Shown: positions 31,718 through 44,552 of the stretch, one piece after another
How the letters are laid out: every line of letters begins with the position of its first letter
Numbering within the stretch: the first letter of the stretch is position 1
Source of the DNA: Hoplostethus atlanticus
Lineage: Eukaryota > Chordata > Actinopteri > Trachichthyiformes > Trachichthyidae
DNA: 64,000 nt
Direction of reading: 5' to 3'
Assembly (NCBI GenBank): GCA_034670405.1
Contig: JAXDDX010000224.1
Location: forward strand, 62,001 to 126,000
Notes under the pieces: model-generated
Seen by the model: only the letters and a program-made list of their open reading frames with translations
Told to the model about the DNA's origin: nothing
Databases searched by the model: none
Made by a program: the position numbers and the translations under genes

Positions 31718-34705
31718 ATGTGTTTGCTTCCTATTCCTGTCCTCTCCTCTTTCCGGTGGTCGCACAGACGCTGGGTCACACCCAGACGCCGCGACCCCAC
31801 TAATCTCATCTATCCTACTCTCTCAACTCGCGTTGAGCAAGTGGTGGCAGGGGGGCTGTGGAACTGCCAGTCAGCTGTGCCGAAAGCTGAGTTCATCTCA
31901 GGCTACGCATCCCTGCTCTCCCTCAACTTTCTTGCTCTAACTGAGACTTGGATCACCCCAGAAAACACTGCCACGCCCGCTGCTCTGTCAGATGTGTACT
32001 CTTTCTCTCACACTCCCAGAGCTGCGAGGCGAGGCGGTGGTACTGGCCTGCTAATTTCCAGCAAATGGAAATACTCTCTTTTTTCTCTGCCACAATTCTC
32101 TCCTTCCTCCTTTGAATTTCATGCTGTCACTGTTTCTCATCCAGTCAAGCTCACCATCGCGGTTGTGTACCGCCCACCAGGCCCTGCTGGTGAGTTCCTG
32201 GAGGAGCTTGACACACTAGTCTCCCACTTCCCTGACGATGGCTCTGGACTCATCCTTCTCGGTGACTTCAACATCCAGACTGAGAAGCTTGACCTTCTTC
32301 TTTCGTTCCTCGCCTCCTTCGACCTAGCCCTCTCCCCATCTCCTCCTACCCACAAGGCTGGCAACCAACTGGACCTAATCTTCACCAGACACTGTTCTAC
32401 TGCCAACCTCTCCGTCACTCCTCTTCATCTCTCTGACCACTACTTCATGTCCTACACTCTCTCTCTCTCCTCTCCCCCCTCACATCCTCTCCCTACCCAC
32501 ATGGTTTCTTCTCGTCGCAATCTCCGCTCGCTCTCTCCCACTGATCTTTCCTCTTCTGTTCTCTCTGCTCTCCCTGCCCCTGAATCTTTTTCTCTTCTAT
32601 CCCCTGATGCTGCCACTGATCTTCTTCTCTCTACTCTGTCCTCTTCTCTGGACCATCTCTGTCCCCTCACCTCCAGGCCTGCACGCCAAACTCCACCTGC
32701 CCCTTGGTTGTCGGACTCAGTGCATACTGAGAGACGGAGCCTGAGAGTGGCTGAGCGCAAATGGAGAAATGGCAAACTCTCGGAGGACCTTCTTACCTTC
32801 CAATCTCTCCTTTCCACTTTTTCCTCCTCTCTATCTGCTGCTAAAGCTGATTTCTTCTGCACTAAAATTCAAACTTCTGCTTCCAACCCTAAAAAACTCT
32901 TTGAAACTTTCTCTTCCCTCCTCCAACCCCCACCCCCTCCTCCCACCTCCTTCCTTCGCCCTGACGACTTCGCCAACTTCTTTGACAAGAAGGTCAACGA
33001 TATCCGATCCTCCTTCCCTCACCCCCCGGCTGGTGCCCTGCGCACCAACCACACCTATCTGCCTTCCACCCATCCCTCTCTACCACCCTCTCCACCTTTT
33101 CCCTTCCCACCTCCCTCCCTATCCCATTTCTCTCCCCTCTCCCCAGACGAGGTCCTTCACCTTGTTACATCTAGCCGCCCCACCACATGCTCCCTTGACC
33201 CGGTCCCATCCACTCTGCTTCAGTCTACTGCACCTGAACTCCTTCCCTTCCTGACCCACCTCATCAACGCGTCTCTGGTGTCTGGATGCTTTCCCTCTGC
33301 TTTCAAGACTGCCAGAGTCACCCCCCTTCTGAAGAAACCAACACTTGACCCCTCTGAGGTCAAGAACTACAGACCGGTTTCCCTTCTACCCTTCCTATCA
33401 AAAACTCTTGAACGTGCTGTCTTCAAGCAACTGTCCTTGTACCTCCACCAGAACAACCTCTTGGATCCCCACCAGTCTGGGTTCAAAGTGGGTCACTCGA
33501 CCGAGACTGCCCTCCTGGCAGTGACGGAGTCGCTCCATGCCGCTAGAGCGAACTCTCTCTCCTCTGTCCTGATACTCCTGGACCTGTCTGCAGCGTTTGA
33601 CACAGTGAACCACCAGATCCTCCTCTCCACCCTTGAGGGGATGGGTGTCTCAGGCTCTGCACTCTCCATGTTTGCATCCTACCTAACGGATCGCTCCTAC
33701 CAGGTGACGCTGAGAGGGTCTGTGTCAGAACCACGCAGGCTCACTACTGGGGTTCCGCAAGGCTCGGTTCTAGGCCCTCTCCTCTTTTCCCTCTACACAA
33801 CATCTCTTGGTTCTGTTATCCATTCACACAACTTTTCCTACCACTGCTATGCAGATGACACCCAGCTGATCCTGTCATTTCCCCCCTCTGACACACAAGT
33901 GGAGGCACGCATTGCTGCGTGTCTGGCAGACATCTCGGAGTGGATGTCGATGCACCACCTGAAGCTCAACCTGGACAAAACTGAGCTGATGTTCCTCCCG
34001 GGGAAGGGCTGTCCGCACCGAGACCTGGCCATCACCATTGATAATGCTGTGGTCACGTCAACTCGGACTGCGAGGAATCTGGGTGTGACCCTGGACGACC
34101 AACTGTCGTTCTCGGCAAACATCACATCAGTGACACGCTCCTGCAGATTCCTCCTCTACAACATCAGGAGGATTCGCCCCTTCCTCACTGACAAGGCAGC
34201 GCAGGTGCTCATCCAGGCTCTTGTCATCTCCCGCCTGGACTACTGCAACTCCCTCCTTGCTGGTGCCCCGGCGTCTGCCATCAGACCTCTGGAGCTTGTT
34301 CAGAAAGCTGCAGCTCGTCTGGTGTTCAACCGCCCCAAGTTCTCCCATACAACTACCCTTCTCCGTTCTCTACACTGGCTCCCTGTAGCGGCTCGCATCC
34401 AGTTCAAGACCCTGGTGCTAGCCTATAGGGCAGTGAAAGGAACAGCTCCTTCTTACCTCCAGGCTATGGTCAAGCCTTACACCCCCGCCCGACCACTTCG
34501 CTCTGCTGCCTCGAGGCGACTGGTTGCCCCGTCGCTCAGAGGGCCCTGCGGCCGATCTACACGGTCACGGCTCTTCTCTGTCCTGGCCCCGCAGTGGTGG
34601 AATGAACTCCCCACTGATGTCAGGACAGCAGAGTCGCTGCCCATCTTTCGCCGCAGGCTGAAAACCCACCTCTTCAAGAAACACTACCCTGACTCTTCCC
34701 CTTAG
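31718..34705 (+). CDS. L2 LINE endonuclease-reverse transcriptase (ORF2), intact
   Basis: One open frame of 995 codons with no disablement. The N-terminal half is an apurinic/apyrimidinic-like endonuclease: LTETWIT near residue 78, RGGGTGLLI, AVVYRPPG, GDFNI and SDHYFM near residue 245. The reverse transcriptase follows: SGFKVGHSTETA, SAAFDTVNHQI, TGVPQGSVLGPLLF and the catalytic YADDTQL near residue 714. The C-terminal region has [30 protein letters not shown] and RRRLKTHLFKKHY. The length matches fish L2 ORF2 proteins. The true start may be a later Met, since the first ~50 residues look non-conserved. Nicks the target and copies its own RNA at the nick. A second copy at 53928 is nearly identical, so the family was active recently. 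Confidence 0.93.
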   Translation: MCLLPIPVLSSFRWSHRRWVTPRRRDPTNLIYPTLSTRVEQVVAGGLWNCQSAVPKAEFISGYASLLSLNFLALTETWITPENTATPAALSDVYSFSHTPRAARRGGGTGLLISSKWKYSLFSLPQFSPSSFEFHAVTVSHPVKLTIAVVYRPPGPAGEFLEELDTLVSHFPDDGSGLILLGDFNIQTEKLDLLLSFLASFDLALSPSPPTHKAGNQLDLIFTRHCSTANLSVTPLHLSDHYFMSYTLSLSSPPSHPLPTHMVSSRRNLRSLSPTDLSSSVLSALPAPESFSLLSPDAATDLLLSTLSSSLDHLCPLTSRPARQTPPAPWLSDSVHTERRSLRVAERKWRNGKLSEDLLTFQSLLSTFSSSLSAAKADFFCTKIQTSASNPKKLFETFSSLLQPPPPPPTSFLRPDDFANFFDKKVNDIRSSFPHPPAGALRTNHTYLPSTHPSLPPSPPFPFPPPSLSHFSPLSPDEVLHLVTSSRPTTCSLDPVPSTLLQSTAPELLPFLTHLINASLVSGCFPSAFKTARVTPLLKKPTLDPSEVKNYRPVSLLPFLSKTLERAVFKQLSLYLHQNNLLDPHQSGFKVGHSTETALLAVTESLHAARANSLSSVLILLDLSAAFDTVNHQILLSTLEGMGVSGSALSMFASYLTDRSYQVTLRGSVSEPRRLTTGVPQGSVLGPLLFSLYTTSLGSVIHSHNFSYHCYADDTQLILSFPPSDTQVEARIAACLADISEWMSMHHLKLNLDKTELMFLPGKGCPHRDLAITIDNAVVTSTRTARNLGVTLDDQLSFSANITSVTRSCRFLLYNIRRIRPFLTDKAAQVLIQALVISRLDYCNSLLAGAPASAIRPLELVQKAAARLVFNRPKFSHTTTLLRSLHWLPVAARIQFKTLVLAYRAVKGTAPSYLQAMVKPYTPARPLRSAASRRLVAPSLRGPCGRSTRSRLFSVLAPQWWNELPTDVRTAESLPIFRRRLKTHLFKKHYPDSSP

Positions 34706-34959
34706 CCTTGCCTATTTGTCGTCAATTATGTGTCTGAGCTCTTGTTTATTGGCTCTTGTTCATTTGATACACTTATTTGTCTTAGCTCTTGTTTATTTGA
34801 TTCTCTTATTTGTCTCATTTGTTTAAGATATAGTAGGTTGCTAACTTATTGCACTCTTACCTTAACACTAGTTATGCTCTTAGTTGCTTGTTTAGGAAGG
34901 AAATGCACTTACGATTTCTGGTGACTAGTAGTTTTCTTGCCTACCTATGTTGAATGCAC

Positions 34960-35015
34960 TTATTGTAAGTCGCTTTGGATAAAAGCGTCTGCTAAATGAC
35001 TGTAATGTAATGTAA
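34960..35015 (+). promoter_or_regulatory. L2 3' recognition tail
   Basis: TTGTAAGTCGCTTTGGATAA, then AAGCGTCTGCTAAATG and (TGTAA)n. The reverse transcriptase of this clade recognises such a tail. The SINE at 38951-39080 ends in the same sequence. Confidence 0.8.
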
Positions 35016-35220
35016 TCAGAGCAGTGCTCATTACATACAACCTCCACACCCTCAAAACAGCCTGTTCTTTACAATGGAGAAAATGAGAGACTGAAACACA
35101 CACTACAGAAGCTGGTTTTAGGATTTTTTTTGATATAGACTTCACAAACGTCTTTTAAAAGACCCCCAGGAACAGTTTTAAATAGCCCAAAATGAGTAAA
35201 ATACCCCCCCCTTTAAAGAA
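35016..35220. repeat. Right half of palindromic MITE split by the L2
   Basis: Matches 43885-44090 over its length (TCAGAGCAGTGCTCATTACA through AATAGCCCAAAATGAGTAAA), ending in a run of C and TTTAAAG. Confidence 0.85.
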
Positions 35221-36240
<1,020 letters not shown>

Positions 36241-36749
36241 CAGTTTACCTTGATTTTGGATCAAAATGTCAAGTTCTAAATGACTTTGAAATCATCTAAG
36301 AAAGTCAAATCATCTAAGGGTTCATTATTGGGACACGGATGAAAGGAGCTTCAGTCACAAAGACTGCTCAACTGGTTAGTGTTTCAATAGGAACAGTGAC
36401 TAAATTTACATCAGCATTTAGATCTATGGGAAAGATGAGTGCGATATGTAAGGAAAAAGAGAAGAGCAACTCTTCCTCAGGTGACTGAGAATGTCAATGC
36501 AGGACGTGATCAGACTGTGTCAGCAAGTACAGTCTGTCAACAACTTCATAGAGAGGGATATTATAGTAGGGTTGCAGTGATAACTCCCTCATTACAAAGA
36601 CAAATGCACATTTGAGAGTTCAGTGGTGCAAAATAGTGATGGCCGATTCGCGAACGAATTGTTCAAAAGAACCGAATTAGTTAAGTGAGTGAGTTCATTC
36701 GACACACGCAACTGAATTGATTCAGCAGCGGTTATAGCAGCGCCAGAAA

Positions 36750-37255
36750 AAAATTATTTATTAAAAAATCGATAATCTAATCAAACAACATCATAAACAT
36801 TACAAAAACTGTTGTCAATGTAAATAGAACGTAATACATTGCTACATTATTACATTGGCCTTTTTCACAATCCAGTATGGCTCCTTGATCCGGCGGGTAC
36901 GCGGAAGTAGTCTCTCTCGTTCATCGGACGTGAACCGCTCGGACATCTCGGACATCTGCTCTCTCGGCTCGCGAGATGTCCGATGTCCGAGAAGTCCGAT
37001 AGAGACTGAACGGTTCGCGAATCGCTCAGTCTCTATCGGACTTCTCGGACATTGGACTACTCGCGAGCCGAGAGAGCAGATCCAGCGGTTCACGTCCGAT
37101 GAACGAGAGAGACTACTTCCGCGTACCCGCCGGATCAAGGAGACATACTGGATTGTGAAAAAGGCCAATGTAATAATGTAGCGATCTATTCTGCACACAT
37201 TGACAACAGTTTTTGTTGTTTAAGATGTTGTTTAATAAATTAACTGGTAAATGGG
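36750..37255. repeat. 0.5-kb near-perfect hairpin inside the hAT MITE
   Basis: Arms of about 240-250 bp meet near 37016 with almost no spacer (CGGTTCGCGAATCG at the centre). The core (36855-37181) gives nearly the same translation on both strands, which exposes the symmetry. Outer parts (AACTGTTGTCAATG, TACATTATTACATTGGCC) also match. Confidence 0.88.
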
Positions 37256-37482
37256 TAAACAATAAGCCACTTAACATTTAACATTGGTCAACAAAACTGT
37301 CTATTAGAAAAAGAAAGTCAAGAGCACACTAAATAAAATGAAATGAATAGCAATACTCTGTGTAAATACTATAAATATTATTATTGTCATTAACCTGTGG
37401 GTTAGTTGGTGTTTTACATTTGTGGTATATGTGGTTATTTGCACGTCTGGTTTGACAGGGGTGGCGCTCAATTGATTCCATT

Positions 37483-37555
37483 ACCAGTTTAGCTCAGTTA
37501 GTAGAGCATCAGACTCTCATGCTGAGGATTGTAGGTTCAAACCTCACATGGTGTG
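37483..37555 (+). repeat. tRNA-like (SINE head) fragment
   Basis: AGCTCAGTTAGTAGAGC (A-box region) and GTAGGTTCAAACC (B-box region), with an anticodon loop CTCTCAT. The acceptor stem does not pair fully. It closely resembles the SINE head at 38951, so it is more likely a SINE fragment than a tRNA gene. Confidence 0.6.
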
Positions 37556-38574
37556 GTATTTTTTTGTTGGTGAATCATAATGAATCGATTCAGAATTGAT
37601 TCACTCCTATCGTACGGCTCGAAAGAATAGAGTTAGTTAAAAGAGTCGGTCTTCCCATCACTAGTGCAAAAACCCTAACCGTAACCCTAACCCATCGACA
37701 CTGGTCTACAGAGATGTGGAAAAAAAGTTATCTGGTCAGATGAGTCATCTTTCACCATATTCTCAACAAGTGGACGAGTGCATATGTGGCGTACACCAAG
37801 AGAATGGTAAATGCCTGAAAGCTTGACCGCTACAGTAAGGGGGTCCAGTGACTCTGTTATGCTGTGGGGGGCATTTTCCTGGCACGGTTTGGGTCCACTT
37901 GTCCCCTTAGAGGGAAGGGTCACTGCAAATCAATACAAAGTTATTCTAGGCATTCATAGGCAGTTTAACTCCCTCATACTAGCTTTCACATGATCAGCGA
38001 CAAAAACGCTCGGCGCTGGCATTCATTTCTTATTTGGCAAGCGTCGCCGCCGGACCTAGCACCACCGCCGCCACCCTCGGCGTTGGCGCAGACGCTGGGA
38101 GACCCTCTGGCGCTGCGCTCAAAGTTCAACTATATTCAACTTTGACCTTCAACGCTGACCTCTGCGACGCACAACCAATTACAGCACAGTTTGATATCAT
38201 AGCAGTGAAATAAAGAAAAAATAGAGAAACTTGTTTCATGTGTGTCAGAGCATCCCGAATTAAACAAAATGACGCTTAAATCATACCATGATCTGACTAA
38301 AAAGTCTGTGGCATGGAATGATGTCAGTTTACAGATGGGACTACCAGGGGCCTGTTCCAAGAAGCGGGTTTAGTAAAAACTCTGAGTTTGTTAACCCTGC
38401 GATGAGGGAAACTCTGGGTTTTCCGTTCCAGAAAGAGAGGTAACTCAAACTCTGAGTCAATTACCATGGTAACTGACTCTGTGAACCTAACCTGCTCGCT
38501 GGCAGGTTTTCTTGAACAAACCCTGACTTTCTCCCTGTCTCCTCCCACTGCTGAACCTGAAGCAGCTGTAGGAC

Positions 38575-38700
38575 ATGGCGTGTCCTTTCCTCGGTAACCC
38601 GATCGATATTCAAGCAGAAGTAATTCGCATAGCCTTACGTCGGGAGAGGATTTTGAGACCCCGATTAGATGTTCTATGTCCAGGATGGAAGAGCTGTCCG
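38575..38700 (+). pseudogene. Harbinger nuclease (HARBI1-like) N-terminal trace
   Basis: Frame MACPFLGNPIDIQAEVIRIA, then RRERILRPRLDVL, typical of the N-terminus of fish Harbinger nucleases. The rest is absent. Clearly truncated. Confidence 0.6.
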
Positions 38701-38950
38701 AGATATAATATGCCGTTTACAGTTCACGGATTAAGCTACCACCACCCCGAGCAGTCAAATAAAGACACATTTCATTTGGTCTTCTTTATTTCCTACAAAT
38801 ACAAAAGCAACAGTTAGTATTTATATATTGTTCCAACAACACATTTCACCTGTGACCATGCACCCACTTCTAACTTATGTTCGAGTAATTAAATTTCTAG
38901 ATCTGCCTTTCTAATTTTCCACCCCAAGTACACCATTTGAAGTATGTCTG

Positions 38951-39080
38951 GCCCAGACAGCTCAGTTAGTAGAGCATTAGACTCTCAGTCTCAGGGTTGT
39001 GGGTTCGATCCTCACATAGTGTTAACTATCACCTTTGTAAGTCGCTTTGGATAAAAGCCTCTGCTAAATGAATGTAATGT
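38951..39080 (+). repeat. tRNA-derived SINE with L2-type tail
   Basis: Head GCCCAGACAGCTCAGTTAGT, then AGAGC and GGGTTCGATCC (A and B boxes), tRNA-Lys-like body with anticodon loop CTCTCAG. Then TTTGTAAGTCGCTTTGGATA and AAAGCCTCTGCTAAATGAAT, the tail of the L2 at 34960-35015. About 130 bp. Inserted in the Harbinger derivative. Confidence 0.88.
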
Positions 39081-39248
39081 TTTTATATTTCATTTTCAGC
39101 TGCTGCCAAGTGCGCTTTGCACCCATGGGATTGCACCTAAATGAAAATATTTTTTTTCCAATACCATTCCACCACTTTCTCACATGTAGGTAATATTATA
39201 AGAAAGTGTGGTTAAATGTTAAATGAATACACTACTGCATTCAAACGT

Positions 39249-39335
39249 ACGCATTGACTCGGGCAGCGATTCTCTCCCACGCCAATTCCCTCTCCTTTAC
39301 GACCCTTCTGCTTGCTGGTTGCCATGGTGAATCGT
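39249..39335 (-). pseudogene. Harbinger Myb/SANT-like protein trace
   Basis: The minus-strand frame reads VVKERELAWERIAARVNAYV, like the trihelix of the Harbinger accessory DNA-binding protein. Very short. Confidence 0.45.
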
Positions 39336-39816
39336 AGTATCGGACCTCCATTGATGATGGCTTTTTATTGTCGTCGCGCACGCGCTTAACTCAAGGTGAA
39401 CATACTCAAAGTTGATTGAACTAACTCAAATCAGCCGTTCTGGAACCGAAAACACAGAATTGTCCATCTCGGAATTAATCAACTCAGAGTGCAGGGTTAG
39501 ACTCAGAGTTTGCTGAACCTGCTTCTTGGAACGGGCCCCAGGTTGGTTGACAGCTTAGTACAGGTTTGTATATGCAGCCAGTCTATATTCACTTCTATGG
39601 CTGTGCTAGTATGATCATTGGCGATGTGGTTAGCTATGGCTGATGCGAGCTGTAGTCCGAAATTGAACTCCACCCTATTCTTTCCTGAATGCTGTCATTT
39701 TAAAAACTCGACAATGTGAATGTAATGAATGTAATGTAACTCTCCTGGTGCTGACGCTGATCATGTGAAGGGGTCGCCTGTCGTTGACGCTCACAATTTG
39801 TGCAGATCATGTGAAA

Positions 39817-41683
<1,867 letters not shown>

Positions 41684-41956
41684 AGTTCCCCAAAGGACCT
41701 TTTTGATTGCGTGCTCTTCAAAACCCTACATATCATGCTAGACTCATCCATACATGCATTAAGCTGCTGACCTTTATAGCGGGTGAAAAGAAAAGAAATG
41801 GCTTTTGTGAAAACATAGTAAATGTACACTGTGAAATTATCTTTAATAGATAAAAATTGGGGACTGATGATGTTTCTCATCGAACTGGGTTTCATCAGCA
41901 GTCTGTTCAACTGCAATGATCTCACAAGGTCTGCCTGTAGGGGGGAGCGCAACGCT

Positions 41957-42028
41957 GCGTCTCAGTCATTACAATGTTGACTTGAGAGAGCAGCATTCTT
42001 TTTATTATACAATTATCTTCCCCTTTCA
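41957..42028. repeat. Direct repeat, copy 1
   Basis: TCTCAGTCATTACAATGTTG through ATTATCTTCCCCTTTCAG; similar to 42945-43023 in the same orientation. The pair flanks the LINE 3' end at 42058-42510. Confidence 0.75.
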
Positions 42029-42057
42029 GGTAAGAATCCCGCTAGAATTGTTTTATG

Positions 42058-42510
42058 TTAGTTGGTTTCGGACTGTTTCAGCTGCTGCGGTCAGGCAAGC
42101 GCCTCCGCAGTCACGCTGCAAAAACAGAGAGACTGAGACGGAGTTTCTTTCCTCAGGCCATCAGGACTGTGAACTCTGACCTCACCAGGGCCCCCACCAA
42201 GACCCACACAACCCTCTTATGCACACACACACACACACACACACTCTTAGGTAGCAACTACACATAATTTAGATTATATTACATACATACAATTTCTCAT
42301 ATTTTACTATATTTTTATAGTGCTCTTACTGTAAATATCTTGTTTTGTTTTTTTATAGAGCTCTTACTGTAATACTGTAAATATTGTGTTGGTTTTTTAT
42401 TGTAAATACTGTGTACTGTTGCCCTTTGCACATTCCTGCTGAGCATTGCCACTTTTCATTTCACTGCACACCCCGTGTGTGTATGTGACAAAGTTCTTGA
42501 ATCTTGAATA
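42058..42510 (+). repeat. LINE 3' end (Rex1/CR1-like)
   Basis: Coding remnant LFQLLRSGKRLRSHAAKTER, then SFFPQAIRTVNSD. Then a UTR with an (AC)n at 42223-42243, TTGCACATTCCTGCTGAGC, and a 3' end of the TCTTGAA type (GTTCTTGAATCTTGAAT). 5' truncated. Confidence 0.75.
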
Positions 42511-42944
42511 TTTAATTGATTTTGATGATTTTACATGATAAAACTTTTACAATATTACAAGTACAATATTAAGTTGGGTTTTAGTTTTATGCTGAAGTTA
42601 AAAAGTTGCCGACCTCAGTAATATAACATTCTTGCTAGCTGGCGCCAAGTGCGCAGGCAGAACGTGATGACACAAGTTGTTCTGTGATAGAGGGATGTGA
42701 GCGCCGTGTTTCTGGTATAGTGAGTGACAGGTATATTAAAAGGTGCATTTCATAAATCTTGTTAGGTTTCTAAAATGTAATGTAGATGCTAAATATATGC
42801 AGAAGGGACCTTTGTTATGTTTTTTTGAGAAAATGTGTTTTGTAATAACAGTGGGTGAATCCTATTTAAGTCATGGAATTGTATTATTTTACTGTAATGG
42901 ATCCAACTGTTGCAGAACATGGATGATGGTTGTTATGATCCAAT

Positions 42945-43023
42945 GTGTCAGTCATTACATTGTTGACTTGAGAGACCAGCACTGTGTCCAGCGTTTTTAT
43001 TATATAATTATCTTCTCCTTTCA
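42945..43023. repeat. Direct repeat, copy 2
   Basis: TGTCAGTCATTACATTGTTG through ATTATCTTCTCCTTTCAG; about 85-90 percent like copy 1 by eye. Confidence 0.75.
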
Positions 43024-43215
43024 GGGGCGTTACACTTTCACATCCACTGTTGTTTTTGTTAGTGTTTTTTATACTTAAATAAATATTTTAAGTATAAGAT
43101 TTGTGTGTGGCCTCCCTCATTTGTTAATGGTCTGACTCAACTTGTAACATGAATTCAGAAGCATCTCTACATATTCTCAAGAAAATGTGTGCTTGCTGAT
43201 AAAGGAATAGTCTGT

Positions 43216-43238
43216 ATGTGTGTGTGTGTGTGTGTGTG
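43216..43238. repeat. (TG)n microsatellite
   Basis: Short TG run. Confidence 0.85.
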
Positions 43239-43239
43239 A

Positions 43240-43780
43240 GCGAATTGAAAACTTCAGGGATTCAAACAGGTGTCAAAAAGGTCACAACCCAGAGACACAT
43301 TATAGCCTAGGGGCTCTGGCAGCTTGCTACCCCAGAAGGGAAATGTTGAAAATGTTCTGTTTAAAGTCCAACCTTTTAGGTGTGAGTGTACATGCAAACC
43401 AGCCTGTTCTTGTTTGCACATGTAATTGTTAACATTATTATTGAAATAGGTGGAAGTGGAAAATATGACTTTATGATATCCAAGTTTACATTAGTTTGAA
43501 GTCAATTTATAAAATTGACAATTGTCAATAATTTAAAAAAAAATAGCCAATGGCTATGGTGGTCCATTTTAGCTGAAAAATGGCCCTGTTTATCTAGCAC
43601 ATTAAGGTAAAATGGGCCATTTTCATAGCAAAAATCTCTTTTAAAATTTTTCTTTTAAAGAGCTTGATTTGTCTCCATAAAAATATATGATCCCCTGTGT
43701 ATTTTCATAAGATATAGTACTGATGTGTATCCAAAGAAATATTGGGCCAGATTCATAAAACACACTGCCCGATTTAACGT
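43240..43780. other. Non-coding interval
   Basis: AT-rich. Nothing recognised. Confidence 0.35.
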
Positions 43781-43784
43781 GATG

Positions 43785-44090
43785 TTAAAGGAGGGGTATT
43801 GTACTCATTTTGGGCTATTTAAACTGTTCCTGTAATGAGCACTGCTCTGATTGGCCGCCTCACGCCTCACTCACGGCGTGAGGCGGCCAATCAGAGCAGT
43901 GCTCATTACATACAACCTCCATGCCCTCAAAACAGCCTGTTCTTTACAATGGAGAAAATGAGAGACTGAAACACACGCCACAGAAGCTGGTTTTATGATT
44001 GTTTTTGATATCCACTTCAAAAACATCTTGTCAAGACCCCTGGTAACAGTTTTAAATAGCCCAAAATGAGTAAAATACCCCCCTTTTACG
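43785..44090. repeat. Palindromic MITE (unsplit copy)
   Basis: The left arm (AGGGGTATTGTACTCATTTT, GGGCTATTTAAACTGTTCCT) mirrors the right arm (ACAGTTTTAAATAGCCC, AAAATGAGTAAAATACCCC). The centre is CCGCCTCACGCC/GGCGTGAGGCGG. Unoccupied relative of the copy split by the L2. Confidence 0.85.
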
Positions 44091-44552
44091 TAAAGAATGC
44101 TTCTTCCACCACTGGGCGTGTCCCGGGCTTTGGGACATATAGTATTTTTAACGTTAATGTTAGCTGGCTTGTTGTTAAGTGAATTTCAGAAAACCTTGTG
44201 TTCATGAATACCACATAGTTTCTTGTTTACAAAGTGTATGTGTATGGTCAAGAAACAGTAAACATTAAAGTAGGAATTAAATTAATTGGGAGATGGAATA
44301 AGATAAGGCAGACATGTTAAGATAGTGGAATAACAAAACATTTAAAATTCAACAATTACATCAGGTGAAAATAAAGTATGGAAGTAGAATTATTAATTGG
44401 CAAGTTTATATATCTTATTACTGTTACAACACAAAATTCCATATTCTGGGCTTACATTCTAGGAACAATATTTTTGGCATTATGGTCATTGTGTGATCAA
44501 GGCTCCAACTGTGAATTCCAGATTTCCAAGTCGTGTGAGGGAGTGGCTCAGT

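Larger units (their letters stand above)
30711..35015 (+). mobile_element. Apparently full-length L2-clade LINE
   Basis: Both edges are defined by the split MITE: GGCCAA ends at 30710 and TCAGAGCAG resumes at 35016, while the intact paralogue near 43885 reads GGCCAATCAGAGCAG. Order: 285-bp 5' tandem monomers, a single ORF (31718-34705), a 3' UTR, and the terminal GTAAGTCGCTTTGGATAAAA with a (TGTAA)n tail. 4,305 bp. No clear TSD, as is common for this clade. Confidence 0.9.
36634..37663. mobile_element. hAT-like MITE, TSD GTGCAAAA
   Basis: Inverted ends TAGTGATGG (36634) and CCATCACTA (ending 37663), flanked by 8-bp duplications GTGCAAAA at 36626-36633 and 37664-37671. It interrupts the Tc1 relic. 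The interior holds a large hairpin (36750-37255) and a tRNA-like segment (37483-37555). No ORF of its own. Confidence 0.86.
36260..37983 (+). pseudogene. Tc1-like transposase relic, split by a hAT insertion
   Basis: Before the insertion: helix-turn-helix segments readable as KGASVTKTAQLVSVSIGTVT, then in-frame stops, and HLRVQW ending at 36633. After it (from 37672): WSDESSFTIFSTSGRVHMWR, with the catalytic Asp of the DDE triad, then VMLWGAFSWHGLGPLVPLEG and NQYKVI. The end of the protein is missing where another element begins at 37984. Multiple stops. Tc1 transposases cut and paste at TA sites; this copy is dead. Confidence 0.82.
38348..39538. mobile_element. PIF/Harbinger derivative, TSD CAG
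   Basis: Inverted ends GGGCCTGTTCCAAGAAGC (38348) and GCTTCTTGGAACGGGCCC (ends 39538), flanked by CAG (38345-38347 and 39539-39541). Subterminal AACTCTGAGT/ACTCAGAGTT motifs recur at both ends. The interior carries traces of both usual Harbinger genes plus a SINE. Confidence 0.8.
37984..39816. mobile_element. Possible DNA transposon with TTTCACATGATC ends
   Basis: TTTCACATGATC at 37984 and its complement GATCATGTGAAA ending 39816; the inner bases also partly match (GC then ACAAA). It encloses the Harbinger-like element. No clear TSD and no ORF. Confidence 0.45.

Noticed and set aside
31541..34677. Many antisense and alternate-frame ORFs across the L2
   Set aside because: They mirror the 995-codon frame and repeat in the second L2 copy; shadow frames.
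36842..37198. Arginine/serine-rich ORFs on both strands
   Set aside because: Produced by the palindrome; the two strands give almost the same peptide.
37483..37555. Functional tRNA gene
   Set aside because: Poor acceptor-stem pairing, close match to the SINE head at 38951, and position inside a MITE.
37672..37694. Interstitial telomere repeat (CCCTAA-like)
   Set aside because: Only about three degenerate units; too short, and next to a transposon junction.
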